A DNA stretch of 40,686 bases, from positions 1-40,686 of the forward strand of contig CABMCU010000007.1 of assembly GCA_902384685.1 (NCBI GenBank), written 5' to 3'. The stretch is from an uncultured archaeon. Lineage in GTDB: Archaea > Thermoplasmatota > E2 > DHVEG-1. Made by a program: the position numbers and the translations under genes. The notes under the pieces are model-generated. The model had not been told where the DNA came from. It saw only the letters and a program-made list of their open reading frames with translations, and ran no database searches. Shown in pieces: positions 29,490-40,299 of the stretch. Each line of letters begins with the position of its first letter. The first letter of the stretch is position 1.

Positions 29490-30686
29490 GTGATTCCTTT
29501 TATGATAAATAAAAATTATACAATTGAAACCATTAAAACATTAGAAGAAATTAAAGAAATAAAAGAGGATTGGCAAAAGTTATTTTATCTGAAAAAGGAC
29601 ATTCCTATTTTATTCTCGTTTGAGGTATTCAAAATTTATTACGAGACAATTATTAAAAATTTTCATAATGTTAAAATAGAGATCATTGTAATAAAAAATA
29701 AAGATAAAAAAATCATAGCGATATTACCATTTACATTTGAAACAAAAAGATATTTTAATATTTTATCATGGCGAGAATTGTCAGTGAAGGACGAATTTTT
29801 GATTAGATTCTACAATTTTCTTATTGATCCTGAAGAAAAACCAGAGATAATTTTTCAAGAATTTTTAGCACATATAAAAGAAAATAAGCGGAAATGGGAT
29901 ATTATTAAGATTTATTCTCTCGCTGAAGATGAAAAATTAATTAAGATTTTTACATCAATTATTGGCAAGTATTACAAAATAATAGAAAACGTAACAAATA
30001 CATTAGTTATAGATTGCCAGAGAGAATTTGAAGAGTATGTAAAAAATGATTTGGATGGAAAAGATCTTAGAGAACTGAAAAGAAAATGTCGACGATTAGA
30101 TGAGAAAGGCACAATAACACTTTTAGAAATGAGCGAATCGCAGGAAATTGAAAAGGGATTACCCTATTTCTATGAAATTGAAGATAGCGGGTGGAAGGGA
30201 ACTGGTGGAACTTCACTAAAACGTTCTTACTATGGTGAGTTCTATCAAAAGATAGCGTCTCATCTTACTAAGGAGGACAAGTTTCGGTTATATTTTTTGC
30301 AAATAAATAATGAATACATCGCAGGAATTTATGCGATCATTGACCGTGATATTTTGTATCTGATCAAAATAGGCTATTCTGATGCGTTTTCTAAATATTC
30401 TCCATCAAAGGTATTATTTTATCGCGTCTTTGAAAAATTATTTTCAGAGAAAAAAATTAAAAAAATTGATTTTCATGCTCCCTATCAACCTTTCGAAAAA
30501 ATTTTTGGAACGCAAACAAAGAAAACATATAATATCACTATTTGTAATAGGAAAGTTCTACCTACAATATATTATATTTATTTAAGAATTCTAAAAAAGT
30601 TCGGATATCCCTTTGCAGAAGATTCCAGAAGGTGGAAAATATTTACTACAATAACCAAACGTTTTTATACGAGATATAATAAATAG
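29490..30686 (+). CDS. GNAT (BcsL/CelD/FemAB-like) acetyltransferase
   Basis: AILPFTFETKRYFNILSWRELSVKDEF, LRELKRKCRRLDEKGTITLLEM, YFYEIEDSGWKGTGGTSLKRSYYGEFY, IDFHAPYQPFEKIFGTQTKKTYNI. Confidence 0.75.
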   Translation: MIPFMINKNYTIETIKTLEEIKEIKEDWQKLFYLKKDIPILFSFEVFKIYYETIIKNFHNVKIEIIVIKNKDKKIIAILPFTFETKRYFNILSWRELSVKDEFLIRFYNFLIDPEEKPEIIFQEFLAHIKENKRKWDIIKIYSLAEDEKLIKIFTSIIGKYYKIIENVTNTLVIDCQREFEEYVKNDLDGKDLRELKRKCRRLDEKGTITLLEMSESQEIEKGLPYFYEIEDSGWKGTGGTSLKRSYYGEFYQKIASHLTKEDKFRLYFLQINNEYIAGIYAIIDRDILYLIKIGYSDAFSKYSPSKVLFYRVFEKLFSEKKIKKIDFHAPYQPFEKIFGTQTKKTYNITICNRKVLPTIYYIYLRILKKFGYPFAEDSRRWKIFTTITKRFYTRYNK

Positions 30687-30753
30687 TGATTTCATCCTGC
30701 AGGAAATAACGTACCAATCTCGATATATAGAGTAATACATCTAATGTGATCTT

Positions 30754-31251
30754 ATGTGTCAAATCAACACCATAAATGAAATGGGGTTAGATGATCCTTC
30801 CCTTAAAATTAAAAAACATTTTGGGATTACAGTACGAATGAGTGGAATATTTCTCTTTATTCGGGAAATAAGAAAATTCAAAACAAAGAAAATGATTTCA
30901 CAAAAGGAAGATGCAAAAGATACACCTTCTCCTCCTGCGATAGATCTGAAACCGGAGAACCTTGTCAGGGTTCGTTCTAGAGAACAAATCCTTCAGACTC
31001 TAGATGAAAATCATAAGTTAGATGGGTGCCTTTTTATGGAGGAAATGTGGCAATATTGTGGAAGTCAACATAAGGTATTGAAGAGAGTGAATTATTTCTT
31101 TGATGAACGTGGAGCAAAACTGTACAAAGCTTGTAATATTGTTCTCCTTGAAGGGATTCATTGCTCAGGAAAACAGGGAACTTTTTTGCCCCAATGTGAT
31201 AGAAATTGTTACGTGTTTTGGAAAGAAAAATGGTTAGAAAAAATCGAATGA
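30754..31251 (+). CDS. Small conserved hypothetical protein with C-terminal Cys/FWKE motif
   Basis: LVRVRSREQILQTLDENHKLDGCLFMEEMWQYCGSQHKVLKRV ... LEGIHCSGKQGTFLPQCDRNCYVFWKEKWL; pattern recalls a widespread small uncharacterised family. Confidence 0.6.
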   Translation: MCQINTINEMGLDDPSLKIKKHFGITVRMSGIFLFIREIRKFKTKKMISQKEDAKDTPSPPAIDLKPENLVRVRSREQILQTLDENHKLDGCLFMEEMWQYCGSQHKVLKRVNYFFDERGAKLYKACNIVLLEGIHCSGKQGTFLPQCDRNCYVFWKEKWLEKIE

Positions 31252-31540
31252 TTCCATGTTACTAAAATTTTAATTATCCTATGTATATGACACATGCTAT
31301 TTCTTAAATGCTATTCATACTGTAATAAAATTATGTAAACACAAAGGTTAAATTTTTTGAAATGCCATCCTTTAATAATATAAATGAGATAAGATTTTTT
31401 CTTAATTATAACAATCCTTAATTGAATAAAAGATGTTATTTAAATTTTAGAAAAAAGAATAAAAAAAATTAAATATTTATTGAATGTAAAGATTTAATAA
31501 GGAGCGAAAAATCCTTCATTGTCAAAGTTTAAAAGAGGGT

Positions 31541-32503
31541 TTGATGAAAAATAACAATCTTCAACGAGGACTTGAAGCTATTAAATTTGTAAAATCCTTT
31601 AAAGACCTAAAAATTTTTTACCAGAAACTAGCGTACTCCCGAGTAAGTGGAACTCGCAATAAACATTTCAACGTTCCGCCTAGTCTTCAAATAGAACCAA
31701 CAAATTATTGTAATTCTGACTGCATATGTTGTTGTTCGTCAAGAAGTACTAGAAAAAAAGGATATATGGATTTACATTTATTCAAAAAAATCATCGATGA
31801 CGCAGCACAAATAAGAATAAAAAAAATACATTTATACCTTCATGGTGAGCCCTTATTACACCCTCAAATAGTTGAAATGATTAGTTATATTAAATCAAAA
31901 AATTTAGGTATCCACATATCAACCAATGGTATGTCACTGAATAAAGAAAAAATTGAAAATATTCTTCGTACAGGAATAAACAGTGCAGATCTTCTTACTT
32001 TCTCAATATACGGATACTCAAAAGATATTCATGAAAAGATCATGAGAGGAGTCAAGCATGATGTTGTATTAAAAAACATTTTTGATTTTATAGAACTAAG
32101 AAATAAGTTACATATAAATGGTCCTGCTATTGAGACAGCTCTTTTTATTATACCTGAAAATTATAACGAACGAGACCCATTTACAAAATACTGGCAAGGT
32201 AAAGTAGATCATATAACAGTTTATGAAAATATATCAGAATATTTTTCTAATTTCGGTAAAATGGTACCTCTAAATATCCACCGAGACCACACCTGTCTGC
32301 ACCTCTGGGAACGAATGTGTATCTATTGGAATGGAGATGTCACTATATGTTGTGCAGATATTAACGGAGAGTATATTGTTGGGAACTTAGAAAACCAATC
32401 AATAAAGGAGATCTGGAATAGTAAACAGTTATTGTCAATAAAAAAATTACATAATGAAAAACAATTCCAAAAACATCCTCTCTGTTCTATATGCGATATG
32501 TAA
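31541..32503 (+). CDS. Radical SAM/SPASM-like domain protein
   Basis: LQIEPTNYCNSDCICCCSSRS (CxxxCxxC), LHGEPLLHPQIVEMI, HISTNGMSLNKE; C-terminal Cys motifs GDVTICCADINGEYIVGNLENQSIKEIWNS ... HPLCSICDM. Confidence 0.9.
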   Translation: MMKNNNLQRGLEAIKFVKSFKDLKIFYQKLAYSRVSGTRNKHFNVPPSLQIEPTNYCNSDCICCCSSRSTRKKGYMDLHLFKKIIDDAAQIRIKKIHLYLHGEPLLHPQIVEMISYIKSKNLGIHISTNGMSLNKEKIENILRTGINSADLLTFSIYGYSKDIHEKIMRGVKHDVVLKNIFDFIELRNKLHINGPAIETALFIIPENYNERDPFTKYWQGKVDHITVYENISEYFSNFGKMVPLNIHRDHTCLHLWERMCIYWNGDVTICCADINGEYIVGNLENQSIKEIWNSKQLLSIKKLHNEKQFQKHPLCSICDM

Positions 32504-32739
32504 TTAATGAAATAGGGGGTTCCACCCCAATAGCCTCTTTCTACCTTTGTTCCTTGGGAAGCTCTTTTGCAGTTACCATTTCTCACTCGGAAGGAAACAT
32601 CTAACAATTTAGAGGGGGACGAAGACTATTAGCTAGATAATATACTCTTTTTTTATTTTTTAATCAATTCAGCAAGATAAAAAAAGCATTCAGATAACAA
32701 TTGTAAAACATCATTTAAATAGATATAAAAAAACATCTA

Positions 32740-34308
32740 TTGATGAAACCCATTTTGACGATAACGAGAAACGAAAAGAAACCAAGTATCAATTCAAAAA
32801 CACAAGGAGGAAATACCAATTATCGGATTTTATTAATTTATCCACCATCGCACACTCAACAACACAACAGCTGCCCGATGGGAATTCAAATGATTGCCGC
32901 TGTTTTAGAAAACGCTGGTTACCAAGTATCTCTATTAGACGCTAATGCAGCAAAAAAAAGATATAATCTTGAGGAAATTGTTCAAATTGTACATCAATTA
33001 AAACCAGATATTATAGGAATGACCCTTCTTACATCGATAGTAAAAGAAGCATATACTCTTTTATCGCATTTAAAGTCCACCAATGCAAAATTCATTGCTG
33101 GTGGACCACATGCAACTATCATGCCTGAAGAAGTAATTCATCATGGTTTTGATGCGGTAGTTCTCGGTGAGGGTGAAGCTATAATCGAAGAAGCAGTTAA
33201 GGCATTATTAGGACAAATACCAAAAGACACAGTATCAGGCTGGGTGTATAAAGATGATAAGGGCGTCCCAATACATACAAAGGAGAGACCCTTTATAACT
33301 AATCTAGACGACCTTCCTCTGCCAGCAAGACATTTAGTAAATCCTCATAACTATGGATCAAGGAAAAATCAAAATCTCCATCGTAATATTTTTAGTTCAA
33401 GAGGATGCCCCGCCAAGTGTGCATTTTGTTCCGGGGGATTATTTGGAAGAAAGTTTCGGTTCAGATCTGCTCAGAATATTCTTGATGAAATAATTTACGT
33501 TTACAAAACCTATCATTCTAAACATTTTTGCTTCGTGGATGATGCAATGATGGTGGATAAAAATCGTATAAAACAACTCTGTGAAAAACTGATAGAATAT
33601 GACTTACCTATTTCTTGGAGTGTCATGACACGAATCGATACAATCAACGAAGAACTTCTCACACTATTAGCAAGAGCGAAGTGCATTCAAATTGATCTTG
33701 GTGTGGAAAGTGGAGACCCCCAGACTTTAAGAAAAATCCATAAACCACACACAGTGGAAATGGTACAAAAAATCATTCCAATGATAGCAAAATTTAAGAT
33801 AAAACCTGTGGTATTTTTTATTTTTGGATTTCCATGAGATGACATTAGGAGTATAGAAAATACATCACATCTCATGCAGGAACTATCTCCTTATGTTGAA
33901 TTTCATCCAGCGATAGCATCCATATTACTTCCGTTCCCAGGAACCGAAATCTACGAGAACTATAAAAATGAATATCATCTTGAGAATTGGTGGTTGAGGG
34001 AAGATAAAACACAATCGTCTACTACAAATTTCAAACGTCCGTATTTTGATACGAAACTATTTACCACGGGTAACATGCTTGATTTTGATTTTTTTCATTA
34101 TTCAGATGAAATGAAACAAAAAATACAGGATTTATTTATGTTCATGTATACCCACAATGGTAAAAAATATCCTCTTCCACTGAGATATCTCTTAATAACA
34201 TTCGTCAATCTTTCCCAAAAATTATATGCAAACTCTCCTAACATAGAATATTTTTTCTTTATGCCACTCAAAAATTGCGAACAATATATTAGAAATAGAA
34301 TATCATAA
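32740..34308 (+). pseudogene. B12-binding-domain radical SAM protein interrupted by an in-frame TGA at 33835-33837
   Basis: ORFs 32740-33837 and 33874-34308 are one frame: ...KPVVFFIFGFP*DDIRSIENTSHLMQELSPYVEFHPAIASILLPFPGTEIYENY. Upstream half has PPSHTQQHNSCPMGIQMIAAVLENAGYQVSLLDANA, GGPHATIMPEEV, SSRGCPAKCAFCSGG. Confidence 0.85.
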
Positions 34309-34440
34309 ATATCAATAATGATTCAAAAAAATAAAACTATCCTGTTTTTAATACACAAAAAAATCATCTAGTGGAAACTGATTTATCTTTATAAATAAGT
34401 AAATATAAATGAAAAAAATATAACTAACCTCGCTTATTCT

Positions 34441-36438
34441 CTACGTCCACCACGATGTACCATAATGATCCGAAATATACACCAGATCTAACACCGTGAT
34501 CTGTCCATCATTATCTACATCCTCACGAATCCACCCGCTCGCTCCAGTTCCACCATAATGATTTGATATAAGAATTAGATCATAAATCAAACAATTACCA
34601 TCCAGATTCACATCCCAGTTTGGTGCTAAGGAGAACATAAAAGTGGATGATAGCGCAATATTATTACTTGAATCAGTAGCTTGAATTCGGTAACTATAAT
34701 TCCCATGTATATTGAGACTTCGATTCACATAGTAGGTCGTTGTACTAGTTCTTTTCGTCATGGGTATGTTCGTAGTTGATTGATCTGGATTCGTAAACTT
34801 TAACACAGCAGATAATACTCCAACATTATCAGTTATTCCGCAGGTAAAATTTTCCCAGCCATATCCCGTCTGGGTATCAAGCGGATTTGAGATTATAACT
34901 CCCACTTGAGAAATTACTGGTAGGGTCGAATCTCCCGAACTTAAGATTTCATATGCCCCAATATCATAACCTGCACCTTGTGGCCGAGGTACTCCGCGTA
35001 TATCATAAAAAATAGTATAAATTTCATTTGCTGCATCAATACAAGGAGATGTTTCTTTTAAAAGAAAATTGTATGATGTATAATCCATAAATTCAGGGGA
35101 AGCGATAATTGCTGTTGTTTCTGCTAGATGCGTATCTCCTTCCCATCTTCCTAAATTTGTAACACCGTGTGTATAATTATAGGTGTTATTATACAAAAAT
35201 ACTATTCCCTCTCGCTCAGTCCAACTCATATGTGAAGATAAAATCTGATATGTTGTCAATCGTGTTTCATTTGTGACAAGAATATTATTGGCTATAATTA
35301 TCCTAGCAAGTGTAGTTCTATATGGATGAATAGCAATAGGTTTCCCATTACCTTGTCCAATAAAGATAGTATTATGTTTTATGGTTACATCCTTATAAGT
35401 GCTAGTACTCGATTCACTTTGAAGCTTTAGTTCTATCCCAGCTAAATAAATATTACTAGGATCCACAACATTGTCACAAGAAAGATTGATAATATTGTTA
35501 TAAATACTAATATTATCTATCTTTCCCCCATTAAATTCCCCACATATATTGATTCCTCCAGCGGAAACCGTGTCGGTAAGATATCCAAAGATAACATTAT
35601 TAAAAATATTTATATGTGATGCTGTTTGTCCGTTATATGTAGCTGAGTCAATATAAATACCCTCACCACTTGATGAACGATTTAGCTGCAGACTATTATT
35701 ATAAATCTGCCCATTCTTTACTCCTTCACCGACTCCTAAAACTATTTTATTACAATATCGGAAGGTATTATTATAGATGTAAAAATTCCTGACTCCAGTA
35801 AAAACGTTACTTTCTCCCATCGATTCTCCCATCTGAATTTTATAGAAATTGCAATCACGGACAGTGACATTCTCAATCCAACCAAGTGTTATTGCATCAT
35901 AAGTAAAGACTTGAACCCCTGAATATGTGACATTATTGAATTTACAATTTATAATGTTGATATCTTTAATTGGACCAGTTTCATCTCCGTTGACAGCTAC
36001 TGCATCCCTTGTGATATTTTCAATTGTCAGATCACGTAATGTTATATTATGATAGGGAGGACGGATTTCCAAAAAAGCACGATAAAGATTAAGGTTTTTT
36101 CCATTTCCATTAAGAATTACCTTTTCATGGTTATAGGCCATAATCGTGTATGGATTTGTTTTTGTACCGCTTCTATTGATCTGGAATCCATTCGAATTAT
36201 CCGCTATGACGTTATTATAGTTTCCAACACGAAGACAAATTGTATCTCCATTACTTGACATATCAACTGCTTTTCGTAAAGTCGCAAAAGGCTTTCCTAT
36301 ACGCCCATCACCAGTCGTGTCATTGCCTGTTATCGCAACAAACCAAGTAGATGGAGCCGCCGTTACAACAGGTATGAAAGCTGGAATTACACTAATCAAC
36401 AATAATAACGCAAGTAACCCTGATGTTAATTTATTCAT
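34441..36438 (-). CDS. Secreted right-handed beta-helix repeat protein with C-terminal dockerin-like domain
   Basis: Signal peptide; GNDTTGDGRIGKPFATLRKAVDMSSNGDTICLRVGNY; multiple NxxI/YNN repeats; C-terminal NWDVNLDGNCLIYDLILISNHYG...EDVDNDGQITVLDLVYISDHYG. Confidence 0.85.
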   Translation of the reverse strand: MNKLTSGLLALLLLISVIPAFIPVVTAAPSTWFVAITGNDTTGDGRIGKPFATLRKAVDMSSNGDTICLRVGNYNNVIADNSNGFQINRSGTKTNPYTIMAYNHEKVILNGNGKNLNLYRAFLEIRPPYHNITLRDLTIENITRDAVAVNGDETGPIKDINIINCKFNNVTYSGVQVFTYDAITLGWIENVTVRDCNFYKIQMGESMGESNVFTGVRNFYIYNNTFRYCNKIVLGVGEGVKNGQIYNNSLQLNRSSSGEGIYIDSATYNGQTASHINIFNNVIFGYLTDTVSAGGINICGEFNGGKIDNISIYNNIINLSCDNVVDPSNIYLAGIELKLQSESSTSTYKDVTIKHNTIFIGQGNGKPIAIHPYRTTLARIIIANNILVTNETRLTTYQILSSHMSWTEREGIVFLYNNTYNYTHGVTNLGRWEGDTHLAETTAIIASPEFMDYTSYNFLLKETSPCIDAANEIYTIFYDIRGVPRPQGAGYDIGAYEILSSGDSTLPVISQVGVIISNPLDTQTGYGWENFTCGITDNVGVLSAVLKFTNPDQSTTNIPMTKRTSTTTYYVNRSLNIHGNYSYRIQATDSSNNIALSSTFMFSLAPNWDVNLDGNCLIYDLILISNHYGGTGASGWIREDVDNDGQITVLDLVYISDHYGTSWWT

Positions 36439-36553
36439 TTTTTACCCACTCCGCATTTTTTTTATCCAGGAGGTTCCCCCACCGCGAATCTAGATAGAAC
36501 CCCGTCGCCTCGATAGATCAGCTATCCATACCCTAATCGTTGTATTCAGACAC

Positions 36554-36748
36554 TTATCTTTTTGTCAATGAACCCTTATTAATCTGAGGGGTGAAAATGC
36601 CAAAATGAACAAAATCATTAGTGAAATTCCCTCGTTTCAATTGCCTCGTCAGCTCATACTGTAACGTGATTTGTTCTTTTAATCTTTGCCACCATATCTC
36701 ATCTATAGATTTGTACCTCTCTTTAAAACGTTGTAAACAACTTAGCAA
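36554..36748 (-). CDS. Possible 64-aa hypothetical protein
   Basis: MLSCLQRFKERYKSIDEIWWQRLKEQITLQYELTRQLKRGNF...; charged, protein-like composition; no family recognised. Confidence 0.3.
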   Translation of the reverse strand: MLSCLQRFKERYKSIDEIWWQRLKEQITLQYELTRQLKRGNFTNDFVHFGIFTPQINKGSLTKR

Positions 36749-37172
36749 TACACAACACCTCCATCAGGATCATCTGCTTGAATACGTAGAGGCACTACAA
36801 TTATGAAGAAAAAAATATTTATAATTACTGTTGATAATAAAGCGAATCCCTTATTGCGTCCCTTTATTTGACATCACCACCATCACGTATACAATGTAAT
36901 AGTTAAAAATTATAAAAAAGTTTTGATTTAAGAACTTTTTTTTATCCGTCAATACTCTTTCCCCTACTTGCATATCATTGCATTCAGGAGAAATTAAAAA
37001 GAAAGGAAAGAACGTGTTCTGAATCGATTATATTTATAGGGATAATACAAAAAGAGGAAGGCGTAGATAATGCAACGAACTTGACTCCTGTCATAAATAC
37101 TCTCGTGGGAAGATTATTTACACATACTCTATAGGAGATACGCTTGACCCGTAAACACAAGCGAGAATAAAA

Positions 37173-39848
37173 TCACAATTTAAAGACCGTGAGTTCATCA
37201 GAAGCTGTATTGCCATGATTGTCGTATGCTTGAACCATAATATTGTGTTTAAACAATTTAAGAGTAATCCAATGATACGTATAGGGTGGTATGGTGTCGG
37301 TTTTTTTGAGTTTTCCGTCGATATAGAATTCCACTCGATCTACGCCGGCATCGGCCGTTACTTTTGCAGTAATTTTAATTGAACCGAAAACAATGGTATT
37401 TCGCGGTAACGAAAACAGGCGTATATTGCGAAGGTAGAATGAGTGATTTAAGGGGCGTGTGATATTCACTACAATTTTTTCTTCGTTTTTCTGTTGTGTG
37501 GTAAAATGCCAGAGAGGTCCTGTTGTTGAGGCGCCATGGTTATCCCAGGCAACAATTTTCCAGTAAAAACTTGTGTTATACAAAAGTATCCCGGGATCAT
37601 AGCTGAGAGCTGATTGATTACTTCTCACTTTTGGAGGTGAATTTGATGTTCCAAAGTAGACATCATACAAGACGGTATCATCTGGGTTAGGATCGCCTCC
37701 GTTCCATCCAAGATCTATCGTAACGCTGACAGCGTTCTCCCCATCATCAGGGTTTGGATAACTAGGCATATTCGGGGGAGTATTGACAGGTTTAACCGTG
37801 ATAACGACAGTTGCGGAAGAATTTCCGCCCTTACCGTCGCTAATGTTGTACTGAAAAGAATCCGAACCGATATACGATGTTAAGGGCGTATAATAGACAT
37901 AGGAACCAATCTGAGACGAGATACCATGTAAGGGTTGGGTGACCGATAGAATCGTCAGGTTATCCCCATTAAGGTCGTAATCATTTGTAAGAACATCAAT
38001 TGAGTTGTTCGAGGAGTTTTCAAAAACCATTGCAGAATCATTCACTGCGACCGGAGGCTTATTTTCAGAAATAAAGGAAGCAGTGACATTCTGATTCCCA
38101 TTAATACTGAGGGTTGCTGGGTTTTGATTTCCAGTGAGGTTGCCGGTCCAGTGGTCGAATATCCATCCTGTTGATGGGTGTGCGGTAAGGTTGACAACCT
38201 GGCCATAGGAGTATGAGGGTTGATCTGGATTCTTCGTCACCGTTCCTGACCCCTGAATAGTGATCGTTAACGAGTACCCCAGCGTAAATTGAGCATTTAC
38301 TACCTTATTCCCATTCATCACAAGAGGCTGCGGCGTGATCATCCCTGCAAAAGCCCCACTAAAACCCGCAAAGGTAGATCCAACACTCGCATTCGCCCAA
38401 ATCGTCACCACAGTCCCATACGAATACGGTCCACCAGGACTCGCCTGTATCGTACCACTCCCAGTCCCACTTATAGTAAGCGTTAGCGTAAAACCACTTT
38501 GCAGCGTAAATTGAGCATTTACTACCTTATTCCCATTCATCACAAGAGGCTGCGGCGTGATCGTCCCTGTAAGAGCCCCACTGAAGCCCGCAAAGGTAGA
38601 TCCAACACTCGCATTCGCCCAAATCGTCACCACAGTCCCATACGAATACGGTCCACCAGGACTCGCCTGTATCGTACCGCTCCCCGTTCCGCTGTTGGTG
38701 AGTGTTAGAGTATATTGATATAGCTCTTCAGACCCAATAGAAATAAAGGATTCGGGATTGTTTTGATTCTTATACGATGTGCTTAACCAGCTATTGTTTC
38801 TTGCGATATTAGAAATCCGAACTTCATCTAAACTGCCTCCATAATAATTATCACCCCAATATTTCGTAAGCCCAAGATTTACAGACCCGTTCGAAGGAGT
38901 TACTTTTGGAACGCTGACTGGATTATTATCAGAAGTACCATCAAGGAATAAACGCATTTCGACTCCATTAAAATTTCCGACGATGTAATGCCAGCTGGTA
39001 TCGGTGATCGACGTATTTCCATATAGATCACTCCCTGCATTAAACTTGAAATCCAGTTTATTTGAAGCAGCCCATCCGAACCAGAATTCTGAAGTCTTAC
39101 CGGTTCCCCCCGTATCTTTCGTAACAGTAGATCTCCATGTACCAAAGTTATTAGTTTTTGTCCAGGCTTCCACGGTAAACGCATTTTCCATTGCATGATA
39201 TAAACTCGAACTATTTGCGATATCGATATAATCATTCATTTGATCGAAATAATACCCGCCATCTATTTTCCCAGGAGCACTTCGATTCATCTCTCCATAA
39301 GAAGTACCATCGTTATTGTATTGCGTACTATCATAAATTGTTCCACTTTTTTCTTCTAAATGGTGGACTATCACATAATGTGAATCCCAGGTAGCGGCAA
39401 CCTTCTGCTGGCTTGAGCATATACTGTTGCCATAATATAACCAGATCTTCGTATCAATTGTTGAACTCAAGGATGGAATCTTCACCCAGCCTACCATATT
39501 TCCTGTTGTACCATTAAAAAGTTCAAGTTCATGGTTCAGTTGGGTAGTATTATCAGAGTAGAGAACAAACGTAATATCATCTCCATCATCTTGCGCCCTG
39601 GTTGCTAAATCAGTATCTGAGGAAATGCTGATTAAAACAGTAAAATCTGGAAGATCAGAAGCGACTTTGGTATGATCTATCGTTATGAGTTTTCTATATG
39701 GCCATGTTGTATTCCACCAATTTATATTTTCTAGAAGCAAAGGGTTAGTAAGGTTTTCTTGCGAATTTATTACTGGAAAAAACAGCACTGCTACAAGCGT
39801 GAACATGATTGCAAAGGTGTATATCTTCTTGTTAACATCGTTCTGCAT
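37173..39848 (-). CDS. Large secreted multidomain protein: DUF2341, LamG, InlB-like repeats, Big_9/cadherin-like, FN3-like, Ig-like C-terminus
   Basis: WWNTTWPYRKLITIDHTKV (DUF2341); AFTVEAWTKTNNFGTW...LDEVRISNIARN (LamG); YTLTLTNSGTGSGTIQASPGGPYSYGTVVTIWANASVGSTFAGFSGAL repeats; NKPPVAVNDSAMVFENSSNNSIDVLTNDYDLNGDNLTI. Confidence 0.85.
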   Translation of the reverse strand: MQNDVNKKIYTFAIMFTLVAVLFFPVINSQENLTNPLLLENINWWNTTWPYRKLITIDHTKVASDLPDFTVLISISSDTDLATRAQDDGDDITFVLYSDNTTQLNHELELFNGTTGNMVGWVKIPSLSSTIDTKIWLYYGNSICSSQQKVAATWDSHYVIVHHLEEKSGTIYDSTQYNNDGTSYGEMNRSAPGKIDGGYYFDQMNDYIDIANSSSLYHAMENAFTVEAWTKTNNFGTWRSTVTKDTGGTGKTSEFWFGWAASNKLDFKFNAGSDLYGNTSITDTSWHYIVGNFNGVEMRLFLDGTSDNNPVSVPKVTPSNGSVNLGLTKYWGDNYYGGSLDEVRISNIARNNSWLSTSYKNQNNPESFISIGSEELYQYTLTLTNSGTGSGTIQASPGGPYSYGTVVTIWANASVGSTFAGFSGALTGTITPQPLVMNGNKVVNAQFTLQSGFTLTLTISGTGSGTIQASPGGPYSYGTVVTIWANASVGSTFAGFSGAFAGMITPQPLVMNGNKVVNAQFTLGYSLTITIQGSGTVTKNPDQPSYSYGQVVNLTAHPSTGWIFDHWTGNLTGNQNPATLSINGNQNVTASFISENKPPVAVNDSAMVFENSSNNSIDVLTNDYDLNGDNLTILSVTQPLHGISSQIGSYVYYTPLTSYIGSDSFQYNISDGKGGNSSATVVITVKPVNTPPNMPSYPNPDDGENAVSVTIDLGWNGGDPNPDDTVLYDVYFGTSNSPPKVRSNQSALSYDPGILLYNTSFYWKIVAWDNHGASTTGPLWHFTTQQKNEEKIVVNITRPLNHSFYLRNIRLFSLPRNTIVFGSIKITAKVTADAGVDRVEFYIDGKLKKTDTIPPYTYHWITLKLFKHNIMVQAYDNHGNTASDELTVFKL
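38281..38724. repeat. Tandem duplication, 222-bp period (74 codons), inside the 891-aa surface protein gene
   Basis: AGCGTAAATTGAGCATTTACTACC... starts at 38281 and again at 38503; about 6 mismatches over the first ~185 bp. Confidence 0.9.
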
Positions 39849-40299
39849 ATTATTTTTTCTCCAACATCTAATAATATTATTTAGTTATTATATAAATATT
39901 TTGAAAGAAAAGAGGAATTGAATAACACGCGTAAAACATCAGTTAACTATTGATTTGACAGAATACTGTATTGAGGAAATCTCAAACAACAAAAACAAAG
40001 GAACTAACAAGTCATACCGATCTACCATACAAACCTAATCAGAGATGTGAGAACTAATTATAGCCTATAACCCTCCTAGAACATCAGGCAGTTTCCAGAT
40101 AAACTCACAGCATGCACAAAGCACGCACGCACATCCCTATAAACACCACAAGACACGCCCTCCCAACAAGCGACAAGTCTCCAACAAACTCACTGAACAT
40201 ACACCTAAATACAATGAACACCATAGGCGAACACCTTAGAACCCTGTAAAATCACCCTTCAGCATACTACTCGCTAGAGTCCTATAAACCCCGTTGCTC

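Noticed and set aside
32511-32530. GGGGGTTCCACCCC hairpin after the SPASM radical SAM gene as a terminator
   Set aside because: Stem is only four G:C pairs with no adjacent T tract; too weak to call.
38289-38708. Plus-strand ORFs (38289-38486, 38499-38708) with near-identical Arg-rich proteins
   Set aside because: They are antisense to the duplicated InlB-like repeats of the 37173-39848 gene; their similarity is explained by that duplication.
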